Positions 33,571-43,360 of a stretch of 64,000 nucleotides of DNA are shown piece by piece. This DNA comes from WHSW01 sp963740055. Lineage in GTDB: Bacteria > Actinomycetota > Thermoleophilia > Solirubrobacterales > 70-9. The DNA is taken from NCBI GenBank assembly GCA_963740055.1, contig CAVUCL010000004.1:434001-498000 (forward strand), given 5' to 3'. The notes beneath the pieces are model-generated. The model saw only the letters and a program-made list of their open reading frames with translations. It was not told where the DNA came from and made no database searches. Both the position numbers and the translations under genes were made by a program. Positions within the stretch are counted from its first letter, which is position 1, and every line of letters begins with the position of its first letter.

Positions 33571-34842
33571 CTACTTCAGGAATCCCTCGTAGTTGCGCAT
33601 CATCAGCTGCGCCTCGAGCTGCTTCACGGTGTCGAGCGCGACGCCGACGACGATCAGGATCGAGGTACCGCCGAAGTAGAAGTTGGCCGAGGTCTGGTTG
33701 ATCAGGATCGTCGGCAGGGCGGCGACGGCGCCGAGGTAGAGCGCCCCCGGGAAGGTGAGCCGCGAGAGGATCCGATCGAGGTACTCGGCGGTCGGGCGTC
33801 CCGGCCGCACGCCGGGGATGAACCCGCCGTACTTCTTCAGGTTGTCGGCCTGGTCGACGGGGTTGAAGGTGACCGCGGTATAGAAGTAGGTGAAGATGAC
33901 GATGAAGAAGACCTCGCCGACGACGTAGGCCCAGCTCGAGGGGCTGAAGAAGGCGGCGAAGTCGAGCGCCGCGGGGGTGTTGAGCAGCTGGCCGATCGTC
34001 GGCGGGAAGGCCATGATCGAGGCCGCGAAGATGACCGGGATCACGCCCGCCATGTTCACCCGCAGGGGCAGGTAGGTCGAGCCTCCGGTGGTCATCCGGC
34101 GGCCGACGACCCGCTTCGCGTACTGGACCGGGATCCGGCGCTGCCCCTCCTGGACGAAGACGATCCCGACGATCACCGCGAGCGCGACGAACGGCATCAT
34201 CACGACGAAGACCTGGTCGGGGTTGTTCCACCAGGACGAGATCCCGGGCACGAGCCCGGCGGTGATCGAGGCGAAGATCATCAGCGAGATGCCGTTGCCG
34301 ACCCCGCGCTGGGTGATCAGCTCGCCGAGCCACATCAGCAGGGTGCAGCCGGCGGTGAGCGAGATCACGATCAGGAACACCTTCTGGAAGGTGAGCTCGC
34401 CGACGACGCTCGTCCCCTCGGCGTTCTGGAAGCTCTGGAACAGGAAGACGTAGCCGAGCGACTGGCCGAACGCGAGCCCGACGGTCAGGTAGCGCGTGTA
34501 CTGGGTGATCTTCTGCTGGCCGACCTCGCCCTCCTTCTGCAGGCGCTCGAGCGCCGGCACGACCACGGTCAGCAGCTGGAGGATGATCGAGGCCGTGATG
34601 TAGGGCATGATCCCGAGCGCGAACAGCGACAGGCGCTGGAGGCTGCCGCCCGAGAACAGGTTGAGGAAGCCGAGGACGTTGTTGCCGGTGAAGTTGTTCT
34701 CGATCGACTCGACCGTGTCGATGTCGACCCCGGGCGCCGGGATGTAGGCGCCGAGCCGGTAGAGCAGCAGCATCGCCAGCGTGAAGGCGATCTTCCGGCG
34801 GATCTCCGGGACCGCGAAGGCGTTGAAGATCGTCTGGATCAA
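33571..34842 (-). CDS. secY: Protein translocase subunit SecY
   Basis: The product is 423 residues with ten predicted membrane helices. LGIMPYITASIILQLLTVVVP is the second-helix/plug signature (shown by its key PYITASI), and GGSTYLPLRVN and GIRPGRPTAEYL-type regions occur in the cytoplasmic loops. It forms the channel for protein export and membrane insertion. Its ATG overlaps the rplO stop (ATGA). Downstream adk is displaced by two accessory genes. Confidence 0.97.
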   Translation of the reverse strand: MIQTIFNAFAVPEIRRKIAFTLAMLLLYRLGAYIPAPGVDIDTVESIENNFTGNNVLGFLNLFSGGSLQRLSLFALGIMPYITASIILQLLTVVVPALERLQKEGEVGQQKITQYTRYLTVGLAFGQSLGYVFLFQSFQNAEGTSVVGELTFQKVFLIVISLTAGCTLLMWLGELITQRGVGNGISLMIFASITAGLVPGISSWWNNPDQVFVVMMPFVALAVIVGIVFVQEGQRRIPVQYAKRVVGRRMTTGGSTYLPLRVNMAGVIPVIFAASIMAFPPTIGQLLNTPAALDFAAFFSPSSWAYVVGEVFFIVIFTYFYTAVTFNPVDQADNLKKYGGFIPGVRPGRPTAEYLDRILSRLTFPGALYLGAVAALPTILINQTSANFYFGGTSILIVVGVALDTVKQLEAQLMMRNYEGFLK

Positions 34843-35333
34843 GAGTCGATCAGGTCGCAGCTTCCGCCGGCGCCCTCGATCTTCTCCCGCGCGGAGGCGC
34901 TGAACGCATGCGCCCGTACCGTGAGCTTGGTCGAGATCTCACCCCGGCCGAGGATCTTCACCGGGTCCTTGCGGGTCGCGAGCCCGGCGGCGCGCAGCGA
35001 CTCCGGGGTGACCTCGGCGCCGGCGTCGAAGCGGGCCTCGAGGTCGGCGACGTTGACCGGCTGCGAGTGGGTCCTGAAAGCCTCGAACGGCATCGACTTC
35101 TTCATGTGCGGGCCGCGCAGCTTGCGCATCCGCATGTGGATCGGGTTCTGGCCGCCCTCGTAACCGGGCTTCGCCTTCGCGCCCGAGCGCGCGCCGGCGC
35201 CCTTGTGGCCGCGCCCCGCGGTCTTGCCGGTGCCCGAGCCCTTGCCGCGGCCGAGCCGCTTGCGCGGCTGGCGCGAGCCCGGCTTCGGGCGGATCGAGTG
35301 CAGGCCGACGTCCTCGGGATCGAGCCGAGCCAT
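34839..35333 (-). CDS. rplO: 50S ribosomal protein L15
   Basis: The product is 164 residues. KRLGRGKGSGTGKTAGRGHKG is the L15 signature region (glycine-rich N-terminal tail) and the C-terminus has DPVKILGRGEI. It is slightly longer than average. It overlaps secY by 4 bases and lies 2 bases after rpmD. Confidence 0.96.
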   Translation of the reverse strand: MARLDPEDVGLHSIRPKPGSRQPRKRLGRGKGSGTGKTAGRGHKGAGARSGAKAKPGYEGGQNPIHMRMRKLRGPHMKKSMPFEAFRTHSQPVNVADLEARFDAGAEVTPESLRAAGLATRKDPVKILGRGEISTKLTVRAHAFSASAREKIEGAGGSCDLIDS

Positions 35334-35335
35334 TA

Positions 35336-35518
35336 CTACTTCGCCTCCTCGACCTCGACCAGGTGGCCGACGCGGTCGAGCGCGCCCCGGAGCTGGGGCG
35401 TGTCGGTCATCGTCGAAACGCGGCCGATGCGGCCGAGCTTCAGCGACGCGAGCGTGCCGCGCTGCTTCGGGCTCGCCCCGCTCGCCGAGCGGACCTGCTT
35501 CAGCGTCAGCTCAGCCAT
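35336..35518 (-). CDS. rpmD: 50S ribosomal protein L30
   Basis: The product is 60 residues. LTLKQVRSASGASPKQRGTL and LGRIGRV are typical for L30. The ATG at 35518 overlaps the end of rpsE by 8 bases, indicating coupling. The longer open frame upstream has no support. Confidence 0.94.
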   Translation of the reverse strand: MAELTLKQVRSASGASPKQRGTLASLKLGRIGRVSTMTDTPQLRGALDRVGHLVEVEEAK

Positions 35519-36176
35519 CGGCAGGGTCCTCGGGGCTCGCGGTCTCGTCCGCGTCGGCGGCCGGCTCGGCCTCGGGGACCACGGCAACCGCCGTGGGCTC
35601 CGCCTCCGCCTGCTGCCCGCTCCCTGCTCCGGCGGCCTTCGCCGCCGCCTCCTGAAGATCCAGCCCCAGCACCTGCTTGACCGTGAGCCCGCGCAGCTTG
35701 GCGACGGTCTCGGGGCGGCGCAGGTCCATCAGGCCCTCGAGCGTCGCCTTGACGAGGTTGATCGGGTTCTGGGTGCCGATGCTCTTCGAGAGCACGTCGC
35801 GGATCCCGGCGAGCTCGAGCACCGCCCGCACGCCGCCGCCGGCGATCACGCCCGTACCCGGGCTCGCCGGGCGCAGGACGACGTGACCCGACCCGAAGCG
35901 ACCGATGCTTCGGTGGGGGATCGTCTGGCCGAACTTGGGCACCCGAATCAGGCTCTTGCGCGCGTTCTCGACCGCCTTCTGGATCGCCAGCGGGACCTCC
36001 CGGGCCTTGCCGTAGCCGATCCCGACGACGTCGTTCTCGTCGCCGACGGCGACCAGCGCCGTGAACGAGAAGCGGCGACCGCCCTTGACCACCTTGGCGA
36101 CGCGGTTGATCTCGATCACCCGCTCCTGGAGGTCGAGCCCCTGGGGGCTCACGGTCTCGATGTCGTGGTTTCTCAT
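35511..36176 (-). CDS. rpsE: 30S ribosomal protein S5 with acidic alanine-rich C-terminal tail
   Basis: The product is 221 residues. The S5 dsRNA-binding domain has INRVAKVVKGGRRFSFTALV and the C-terminal domain has AGGGVRAVLELAGI. Residues about 175-221 (AEAEPTAVAVVPEAEPAADAD) are a low-complexity acidic tail absent from typical S5 (about 165-170 residues). Other ribosomal proteins in this cluster (S17, S3, L5) also have such tails. Confidence 0.96.
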   Translation of the reverse strand: MRNHDIETVSPQGLDLQERVIEINRVAKVVKGGRRFSFTALVAVGDENDVVGIGYGKAREVPLAIQKAVENARKSLIRVPKFGQTIPHRSIGRFGSGHVVLRPASPGTGVIAGGGVRAVLELAGIRDVLSKSIGTQNPINLVKATLEGLMDLRRPETVAKLRGLTVKQVLGLDLQEAAAKAAGAGSGQQAEAEPTAVAVVPEAEPAADADETASPEDPADG

Positions 36177-36196
36177 CGGCGAATCAGATTAGAGGG

Positions 36197-36550
36197 TCAG
36201 AATTTGAGCCCGCCCTCGCGAGCGCCCTCGGCGAGCGCCTTGACGCGGCCGTGGAAGCGGTAGCCGCCACGGTCGAAGACGCACGTCTCGACCCCGGCCT
36301 TCTTCGCTCGCTCGGCGAGCAGCTCGCCGCTGCGCTTCGCCTGCTCCATCGTCCCGAGCTTGCGCAGGTCGGCCTCGATCCACGAGACGGAGGCCACGGT
36401 GCGGCCGTCGGCGTCGTCGACGAGCTGGGCGAACACGCCCTTGTTGGAGCGGAAGACCGACAGCCGCGGGCGCTCCGCGGTGCCGCGGATCTTTGCCCGC
36501 ACGCGCCGGCGGCGGCGGAGGCGCTTCTGTGCCTTGGTCGCGACGGCCAT
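36197..36550 (-). CDS. rplR: 50S ribosomal protein L18
   Basis: The product is 117 residues. LRRRRRVRAKIRGTAERPRL and VFDRGGYRFHGRVKALAEGA are canonical. It binds 5S rRNA. It lies 2 bases after rplF and 20 bases before rpsE. Confidence 0.96.
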   Translation of the reverse strand: MAVATKAQKRLRRRRRVRAKIRGTAERPRLSVFRSNKGVFAQLVDDADGRTVASVSWIEADLRKLGTMEQAKRSGELLAERAKKAGVETCVFDRGGYRFHGRVKALAEGAREGGLKF

Positions 36551-36552
36551 CG

Positions 36553-37086
36553 CTATGCCCTCTTGCCGACCTTGCGGCGCACGTGCTCGTCCGCGTAGCG
36601 GATGCCCTTGCCCTTGTAGGGCTCGGGCGGGCGCGTGCGGCGGATCCGGGCCGCCGTCTCGCCGACCAGCTGCTTGTCGATCCCGCGCACGACGACCTGA
36701 GTCGGCTGCGGGACCTCGAACTCGATCCCGTCGGGGGCCTGGATCGAGACCGTGTGCGAGTAGCCGACGCTGAGCTCGAGCGCCTTGCCCTGGAGCTTCG
36801 CGCGGTAGCCGACGCCCTGGATCTCGAGCCGCTTCTCGAACCCGTCGGTGACCCCGGCGACCATGTTCGCGACCAGGCTCCGGGTGAGCCCGTGCAGGGC
36901 ACGGTCGGGGCCGCGGTCGGTGCGGCGGCTGACGACCAGCGTCCCGTCCTCGTCGACCACCTCGACCCGCGGGCTGAGCTGCTGCTCGAGCTCTCCCCTG
37001 GGGCCGTTGACGGTCACCCGGCCAGGGCCGAGCGAGACGGTGACGCCCTCGGGGACCGGGATCGGCTTTCGACCAATGCGGCTCAT
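36553..37086 (-). CDS. rplF: 50S ribosomal protein L6
   Basis: The product is 177 residues. MSRIGRKPIPVPEGV starts it, and the C-terminal PEPYKGKGIRYADEHVRRK is the L6 signature. It has the two repeated L6 domains and sits near the sarcin-ricin loop. It lies 4 bases after rpsH. Confidence 0.97.
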   Translation of the reverse strand: MSRIGRKPIPVPEGVTVSLGPGRVTVNGPRGELEQQLSPRVEVVDEDGTLVVSRRTDRGPDRALHGLTRSLVANMVAGVTDGFEKRLEIQGVGYRAKLQGKALELSVGYSHTVSIQAPDGIEFEVPQPTQVVVRGIDKQLVGETAARIRRTRPPEPYKGKGIRYADEHVRRKVGKRA

Positions 37087-37090
37087 GCGC

Positions 37091-37486
37091 TCACCAGACG
37101 TAGGCGACCACTTCGCCGCCGACGCCCTTCGCCTTCGCCTCGTGGCCGGTCATCACGCCGGTCGAGGTCGAGACGATCGCTGTCCCCATCCCGCCCTGGA
37201 CACGCGGCACGTCGCCGCCGCCGACGTAGCGGCGCCGGCCCGGGCGCGAGACCCGGCTCATGCCGGCGATCACCGGACGGCGGTCGTCCGTGTACTTGAG
37301 CGTGATCCGGATCACCTCGCCGACCGCGGTCGGCTCGGTCTCGAAGCTCGAGACGTAGCCCTGCTCGACGAGGATCCGCGCCATCTCCTTCTTCAGGCGG
37401 GAGGCGGGAATCTCGACGTCGGTGTGATCCGCGGCGAGCGCGTTTCGGATCCGGGTGAGGAAATCTGAGATCGGGTCGGTGAGCAT
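37091..37486 (-). CDS. rpsH: 30S ribosomal protein S8
   Basis: The product is 131 residues from the ATG at 37486 (MLTDPISDFLTRIRNA, the canonical S8 start); a TTG one codon earlier is less likely. The C-terminus has VGGGDVPRVQGGMGTAIVST. S8 is a primary 16S rRNA binder and represses the spc operon in E. coli. No ribosome-binding site is seen in the 37-base gap after rpsN. Confidence 0.96.
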   Translation of the reverse strand: MLTDPISDFLTRIRNALAADHTDVEIPASRLKKEMARILVEQGYVSSFETEPTAVGEVIRITLKYTDDRRPVIAGMSRVSRPGRRRYVGGGDVPRVQGGMGTAIVSTSTGVMTGHEAKAKGVGGEVVAYVW

Positions 37487-37523
37487 CAAGCGTGGTGGTG
37501 GTTCGTGGTTCGTAGTTCGTCGT

Positions 37524-37709
37524 TTACCAGGACGACTTGCTCATCCCGGGGACGTAGCCGTTGTGCGCGGCCTGGCGCAGGCAGAGCCGGCAGAGGCCGA
37601 ACTTGCGGTAGTAGGCCCGCGAGCGGCCGCAACGGCGGCAGCGGTTGTAGGCGCGGGTCTTGTACTTCGGCTTGCGCCGCTGGCGCACGCGTTGTGAGGT
37701 CTTCGCCAT
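37524..37709 (-). CDS. rpsN: 30S ribosomal protein S14, type Z (zinc-binding)
   Basis: The product is 61 residues, the short form of S14. Cys24, Cys27, Cys40 and Cys43 (CRRC and CRLC) form the zinc site, and SRAYYRKFGLCRLCLRQ is canonical. The ATG immediately follows the TAG that ends the repaired rplE frame. As written, the rplE frame runs antiphase through this whole gene. Confidence 0.96.
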   Translation of the reverse strand: MAKTSQRVRQRRKPKYKTRAYNRCRRCGRSRAYYRKFGLCRLCLRQAAHNGYVPGMSKSSW

Positions 37710-38529
37710 CTAGTTGCTCCTCGGGGCTCTCGTCGGTTGAAGATTCGTCGCCGCCGGCGGACTCGCCCGCCTCGCCGTCCTCGCCCTCCTCGTCCTCCTC
37801 GGGCCGCTGCGGCTTCGCGTAGGCCTCCGGGTTCTCCTCCTTGAGCTGCTCGAGCGCGGCCTGCTCGGCCTCGGCGCGGGCGCGCGCCTCCTCGAGCCGG
37901 CGCTGCTCGTCGGTGTCGACCTCGGGCTCCTTCGCCCCCGGGCGGCCCTCGGCGGCGTAGGGCATCCCCAGCGCCAGCAGCAGCTCGAAGCCCTCCTCGT
38001 CGGTGGCGGCGGTGGTCGTGATCGCGATGTCCAGTCCGCGCACCTCGTCGACCGAGTCGTAGTCGATCTCGGGGAAGATCAGCTGCTCGCGGATCCCGAG
38101 CGAGTAGTTGCCGCGGCCGTCGAAGCCACGCGGGCTGAGCCCGCGGAAGTCGCGGATCCGCGGGATCGAGATCGTGATCAGGCGGTCAAGGAACTCCCAC
38201 ATCCGCGCCCCGCGCAGGGTCACCGAGACGCCGACCGGCATCCCCTCGCGCAGCTTGAACGCGGCCACCGACTTGCGCGCCCGGCGCACGTTCGGGTGCT
38301 GGCCGGCGATCGTCGCCAGCTGCTCGGTCGCGGCCTCGAGGATCGGGGTCGACTGCTTCGCGTCGCCGACGCCCATGTTGAGCGTGATCTTGACCAGGCG
38401 CGGGACCTCCATCCGGCTCGTGTAGCCGAACTTCTCGACCAGCGCAGCGACGACCTCCGACTCGTAGGTCTCGCGCAGGCGCGGCGGCGGGGCCGCGCGC
38501 TGTGCATCTGTAGCTGTCGCTGCTTCCAC
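37710..38529 (-). CDS. rplE: 50S ribosomal protein L5 with long charged C-terminal tail (apparent frameshift near the end)
   Basis: The GTG at 38529 starts a protein whose first ~195 residues are L5 (VKITLNMGVGDAKQ, PVGVSVTLRG, SLGIREQLIFPEIDYDSVD). About 75 residues of a charged tail rich in Glu, Arg and Ala follow (RLEEARARAEAEQAALEQL, then acidic). As written the frame overruns all of rpsN. Removing one base from the run at 37723-37726 gives the ending STDESPRSN and a TAG directly before the rpsN ATG, making 272 residues. L5 binds 5S rRNA; its usual length is about 180. Confidence 0.92.
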
Positions 38530-38534
38530 TGTGT

Positions 38535-38873
38535 CTACTCCAGGACCTTGCCGGTCCGCTTCGCGTAGCGCTGGCGACGACCGTCGTCGCTGACACGCAC
38601 GCCGACGCGGGTCGGCTTGTTGTCGGAGGGATCGAGGAGCATGACGTTGGAGACGTCGATCGGCCCCTCCTGATCGATGATGCCAGACGACTGCGCCTTC
38701 TGCGTGTCCTTGACCGAGCGCGGCCGGGTGTGGCGCTTGACCATGTTCGCGCCCTCGATGAAGACCCGCCGGCGGCCGGGCTCGGTGCGGATCACACGCC
38801 CGGTCTTGCCCTTGTCCTTGCCCGCGATCACGACCACCATGTCGTCGCGGCGCACGTGCATACCCTTCGCCAC
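38535..38873 (-). CDS. rplX: 50S ribosomal protein L24
   Basis: The product is 112 residues with a GTG start. A KOW motif lies in VVVIAGKDKGKTGRVIR; EGANMVKRHTRP follows. It initiates 50S assembly at the tunnel exit. It overlaps or abuts rplN on one side and lies 5 bases before rplE. Confidence 0.96.
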   Translation of the reverse strand: MAKGMHVRRDDMVVVIAGKDKGKTGRVIRTEPGRRRVFIEGANMVKRHTRPRSVKDTQKAQSSGIIDQEGPIDVSNVMLLDPSDNKPTRVGVRVSDDGRRQRYAKRTGKVLE

Positions 38874-38875
38874 GT

Positions 38876-39244
38876 TCAGAGCACCTCCGGGGCGAGCGAG
38901 ACGATGCGCATGAAGTTGCGCTCGCGCAGCTCGCGCGCGACGGGACCGAAGATGCGGGTGCCGCGAGGAGCGCCCTGGGCGTCGATCAGCACCGCGGCGT
39001 TCTCGTCGAAGGAGATGTAGGTGCCGTCGGCGCGGCCGAGCTGCTTGCGGGTGCGGACGACGACCGCCTGCACGACCTCGCCCTTGCGGATCGCGCCGCG
39101 CGGGGTCGCCTGCTTGACCGTCGCCGTGATCACGTCGCCGACGCCGGCGTAGCGGCGGTGCGAGCCGCCCTTGACCCGGATGCAGAGGATCTCGCGCGCG
39201 CCCGAGTTGTCGGCCACCTTGAGCCTCGATTCCTGCTGGATCAC
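38876..39244 (-). CDS. rplN: 50S ribosomal protein L14
   Basis: The product is 122 residues with a GTG start: MIQQESRLKVADNSGAREIL. The C-terminal FMRIVSLAPEVL is canonical. It contacts 16S rRNA in the intersubunit bridge. It lies 4 bases after rpsQ. Confidence 0.97.
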   Translation of the reverse strand: MIQQESRLKVADNSGAREILCIRVKGGSHRRYAGVGDVITATVKQATPRGAIRKGEVVQAVVVRTRKQLGRADGTYISFDENAAVLIDAQGAPRGTRIFGPVARELRERNFMRIVSLAPEVL

Positions 39245-39248
39245 GGTC

Positions 39249-39904
39249 TCACCTGGCCTTCTCCAGGACCTCGACCAGGCGCCAGCGCTTCGTCCGCGAG
39301 AGCGGGCGTGACTCGATCACGCGGACGACGTCGCCCGCGTTCGCCTCGTTCGACTCGTCGTGGGCGTGGATCGTCGCCGTGCGGCGGACGACCTTCTCGT
39401 AGACGGGGTGCCGGCGCACGACCTCGATCTCGACCGTGATCGTCTTGTTCGCCTTGTCGGAGACGACCCTGCCCTGGCGGACCTTCTTCGAGCCCGGGAC
39501 CCGCTCGGCCGCCGGGGTGCCGGTGCCGGCCTCGTGCTTGGACCGCGCGCGGGCACGGACGCGGGTGCGCTCGCCGGCCTTCGCCGAGCGGCGCTCGGCG
39601 CGCTCGGCGATGCGCTCGTCGACCGAGCGCGGCGGGCGCGGCTCGCCGCTGTGGCGCGAGCGCTCGAGCTTTCGCCGCTGCTTCGGCGTCAGCTCCACGA
39701 CCGGCTCGGCATCCTCGGCAGGGGCCTCCGCCGCAGGCTCAGGCTCCTCGACAGCAGGCTCCTCTGCCTGCTCGTCAGCCGCCTCCTCAGCGGATTCGGG
39801 CTCTTCGGCCTCGGGCGCCTCTCCCTGCTCCTCAGCGGGTGCTTCCTCGGCCACAGGCTCCTCAGGCTCGGCGCCTCTTGCTCGTTCTTCTCTTCGTCGC
39901 TCAC
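39249..39904 (-). CDS. rpsQ: 30S ribosomal protein S17 with ~130-residue acidic/basic N-terminal extension (apparent frameshift)
   Basis: The last ~85 residues are S17 (RQGRVVSDKANKTITVEIEV, then HDESNEANAGDVVRVIE). They are preceded by an acidic stretch of Glu, Ala and Pro, then an Arg/Lys-rich stretch. A frame beginning at the GTG at 39904, which overlaps the rpmC stop by GTGA, reads MSDEEKNEQEA; one base added near 39883 joins it to EPEEPVAEEAPAEEQ. That gives 218 residues against the usual 80-90. The next start inside the frame as written is a GTG at 39854. S17 is a primary 16S rRNA binder. Confidence 0.9.
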
Positions 39905-40110
39905 TTCAGTTCCTTCTGCAGGTCGATCCCGCGCTCGCGGGCGATCGTCATCAGCCGCGCCGTGTCGCGGCGCGACTCGCGCAGCCGGGCGCTGTTCTCG
40001 AGCTCGCCGGTGGCGTGGCGGAAGCGCAGGTTGAACGCCTCCTCGCGCGCCTCCTTGAGCTGCTGGACCAGGTCCTGGTCGCCGAGCGCATGGACGTCGG
40101 AGGCCTTCAC
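39901..40110 (-). CDS. rpmC: 50S ribosomal protein L29
   Basis: The product is 69 residues from the GTG at 40110, overlapping the rplP stop (GTGA). LVQQLKEAREEAFNLRFRHATGELEN, seen here as ELKEAR-type helix plus FNLRFRHATG, is the L29 signature. It is a two-helix protein at the tunnel exit. Confidence 0.96.
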   Translation of the reverse strand: MKASDVHALGDQDLVQQLKEAREEAFNLRFRHATGELENSARLRESRRDTARLMTIARERGIDLQKELK

Positions 40111-40525
40111 TGGCCCATCCCCTCGCGGCTCACGAACCTGGTCTTGATCGGCAGCTTGTGCCCGGCGAGGCGCAGCGCCTCCTTGGCGAGGTCCTCGGGG
40201 ACGCCGGCGAGCTCGAACATCACCTTGCCGGGCTTGACCACGCAGACCCAGCCCTCGGGGTTGCCCTTGCCCGAGCCCTGGCGCGTCTCGGCCGGCTTCT
40301 TCGTGTAGGGCTTGTCGGGGAAGACGTTGATCCAGACCTTGCCCCCGCGCTTGATCTTGCGCGTCATCGCGACTCGGGCGGCCTCGATCTGGCGGTTCGT
40401 GATCCAGCCGCGCTCGGTCGCCTTGAGCCCGTACTCGCCGAAGGCGACGCTGGCGCCGCCCTTGGTGTTGCCGCGGCGCTTGCCGCGCATCTGCTTGCGG
40501 TACTTGACCCGCTTCGGCATCAGCA

Positions 40526-40526
<1 letters not shown>
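40107..40526 (-). CDS. rplP: 50S ribosomal protein L16
   Basis: The product is 139 residues from the ATG at 40526 (MLMPKRVKYRKQMRGK), which overlaps the rpsC stop as TGATG. GDGxx-type loops are replaced by KTKGGASVAFGEYG-like sequence and the C-terminus has HKLPIKTRFVSRE, as usual. It organises the A-site region of 23S rRNA. Confidence 0.96.
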
Positions 40527-41511
<985 letters not shown>

Positions 41512-41522
41512 TCGCTCGTCCC

Positions 41523-41936
41523 TCAGTCCGTGGTCGGGGTCAGCGCCACCGAGAGGTGACTGGTCTTCTTGTCGATCCGCGTCGCCCGGCCGCGGGCGCG
41601 GGCGCGCCAGCGCTTCAGCGTCGGGCCCTCGTCGACGCGCACGTCGACGATCCGCAGGTCGTCGGCGATCAGGTCGTGGTTGGTCTCGGCGTTGGCGATC
41701 GCCGAGTCGAGCAGGCGCGCGAGGTCGCGGGCGGCGTCGCGGCTCGAGAACTGAAGCAGCGTGCGCGCCTCCTCGACGCTCTTGCCGCGGACCTGGTCGG
41801 CGACCAGACGCGCCTTGCGCGGCGCGACGCGGACGAAGCGCGCCTTCGCGCGCACGGTCGGCGCCTGCGAGGCGTCAGCCGAGCCGCGCCGCTGTTGAGG
41901 CGCCTGGTTCTGCTGCTTGTCGCCGGACTTCGCCAT
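41523..41936 (-). CDS. rplV: 50S ribosomal protein L22
   Basis: The product is 137 residues. RVAPRKARLVADQVRGKSV and LKRWRARARGRATRIDKKTSH are the L22 signatures. An extra ~27 residues at the N-terminus (QQNQAPQQRRGSADASQ) are low-complexity. It lines the exit tunnel with its hairpin loop. It lies 3 bases after rpsS. Confidence 0.96.
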   Translation of the reverse strand: MAKSGDKQQNQAPQQRRGSADASQAPTVRAKARFVRVAPRKARLVADQVRGKSVEEARTLLQFSSRDAARDLARLLDSAIANAETNHDLIADDLRIVDVRVDEGPTLKRWRARARGRATRIDKKTSHLSVALTPTTD

Positions 41937-41939
41937 CGC

Positions 41940-42215
41940 CTATCGCTCCCGGCTGCCGCTTCCGGAGTGGGCGCGGAAGGTGCGCGTCGGCGCGAACTCG
42001 CCGAGCTTGTGACCGACCATCGACTCGGAGATGAACACCGGCACGTGCTTGCGGCCGTCGTGGACGGCGATCGTGTGGCCGACCATCTCCGGGAACACGG
42101 TCGAGGTCCGCGACCAGGTCTTGACCATCGTCTTCTGGTTCGCCTCGTTCATCTGCTCGATGCGGCGCATCAGGCGCTCCTCGGCCCACGGTCCCTTCTT
42201 CGTTGATCTGCCCAT
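41940..42215 (-). CDS. rpsS: 30S ribosomal protein S19
   Basis: The product is 91 residues: MGRSTKKGPWAEERLMRRI at the start and VGHKLGEFAPTRTFRAHSG near the end. It sits in the 30S head next to S13. It lies 6 bases after rplB. Confidence 0.97.
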   Translation of the reverse strand: MGRSTKKGPWAEERLMRRIEQMNEANQKTMVKTWSRTSTVFPEMVGHTIAVHDGRKHVPVFISESMVGHKLGEFAPTRTFRAHSGSGSRER

Positions 42216-42221
42216 CTCGCG

Positions 42222-43064
42222 TTACCTCTTCTTCTTGCCTCGACGCCGGGCGCGGACGATCATCGCGTTCGAGCGCTTGCCCTTCTTGCGCGTCCGGTAG
42301 CCGAGCGTCGGCTTGCCCCACGGGGTCACCGGGTGGCCACCCGGGGTCTTGTGCGCCTCGCCGCCACCGTGCGGGTGGTCGACGGGGTTCATCGCGATCC
42401 CTCGGGTCTGCGGGCGCTTGCCCATGTGGCGCTTGCGCCCCGCCTTGCCGATCTTGACGTTCTGGTGCTCGGAGTTGGAGAGGGTACCCACCGTCGCGCG
42501 GCAGTCGGCGCGGACCAGCCGCATCTCGGAGGAGGGCAGGCGCACGGTGACCATCGGGCCCTCCTTCGCGACCACCTGGATCGCCGAGCCCGCGGAGCGG
42601 CCGAGCTTGCCGCCCTGGCCGGGGATCAGCTCGACGTTGTGGACCACGGTGCCGGTCGGGATCACGCGCAGGGGCAGCGCGTTGCCGGGCCGGATGTCCG
42701 CCTTCTCGCCCGACTCGATCGTCGCCCCGGGCCGCAGCCCCTGGGGGGCGAGGATGTAGCTCTTGACGCCGTTCGCGTAGTGCAGGAGGGCGATGTAACA
42801 GGTGCGGTTCGGGTCGTACTCGACCGTCGCCACCTTCGCCGGGATCCCGTCGCGGGTGCGCTTGAAGTCGATCTCGCGGTACCGCCGCTTCGCCCCGCCG
42901 CCGCGATGGCGCGAGGTGACGCGCCCGTGCGCGTTGCGCCCGGCGCTCTTGGACTTGCCCTTGGTCAGCGCCTTGTACGGCTTCGACGAGGTGACCTCCT
43001 CGCGCTGCTGGTAGGTCGCGAAGCGGCGCCCCGGACTCGTCGGCTTCGTCTTTCGCATCGCCAT
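42222..43064 (-). CDS. rplB: 50S ribosomal protein L2
   Basis: The product is 280 residues. NAHGRVTSRHRGGGAKRRYR and AMNPVDHPHGGGEAHKTPGG, with the conserved histidine of the latter, mark L2. It supports the peptidyl transferase centre and subunit joining. The ATG overlaps the rplW stop (TGATG). Confidence 0.97.
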   Translation of the reverse strand: MAMRKTKPTSPGRRFATYQQREEVTSSKPYKALTKGKSKSAGRNAHGRVTSRHRGGGAKRRYREIDFKRTRDGIPAKVATVEYDPNRTCYIALLHYANGVKSYILAPQGLRPGATIESGEKADIRPGNALPLRVIPTGTVVHNVELIPGQGGKLGRSAGSAIQVVAKEGPMVTVRLPSSEMRLVRADCRATVGTLSNSEHQNVKIGKAGRKRHMGKRPQTRGIAMNPVDHPHGGGEAHKTPGGHPVTPWGKPTLGYRTRKKGKRSNAMIVRARRRGKKKR

Positions 43065-43360
43065 CAGTCAGCCACCGCCGCTCCCTCGAAGAGCTCGATC
43101 CGGTCGCCCGGCGCGAGCTCGACGATCGCCTTCTTCCACGAGCGCGTGCGGCCCGAGTGCAGCCCGCGGCGCTTCGGCTTCGAGCGCACCTTGATCGTCC
43201 GCACCTCGACCACGCCGACGTCGAAGATCTCCTCGACCGCGCGCCGGATCTGGGTCTTGTGGGCGCGCTCGTCGACGCGGAACGTGTACTTGTTGTCGGC
43301 CATCAGCGCGTAGCTCTTCTCCGAGACGACCGGCTCCAGAATCACCTGGCGGGGATCCAT
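43064..43360 (-). CDS. rplW: 50S ribosomal protein L23
   Basis: The product is 98 residues from the ATG at 43360, which overlaps the rplD stop (TGATG). ILEPVVSEKSYALMADNKYTF and VRSKPKRRGLHSGRTRSWKKA are typical. It docks trigger factor and SecY at the tunnel exit. Confidence 0.96.
   Translation of the reverse strand: MDPRQVILEPVVSEKSYALMADNKYTFRVDERAHKTQIRRAVEEIFDVGVVEVRTIKVRSKPKRRGLHSGRTRSWKKAIVELAPGDRIELFEGAAVAD

Noticed and set aside
37486..38529. 347-residue L5 protein overlapping all of rpsN
   Set aside because: The last ~75 residues are antiphase to a perfect S14 gene. A repaired stop touches the rpsN start.
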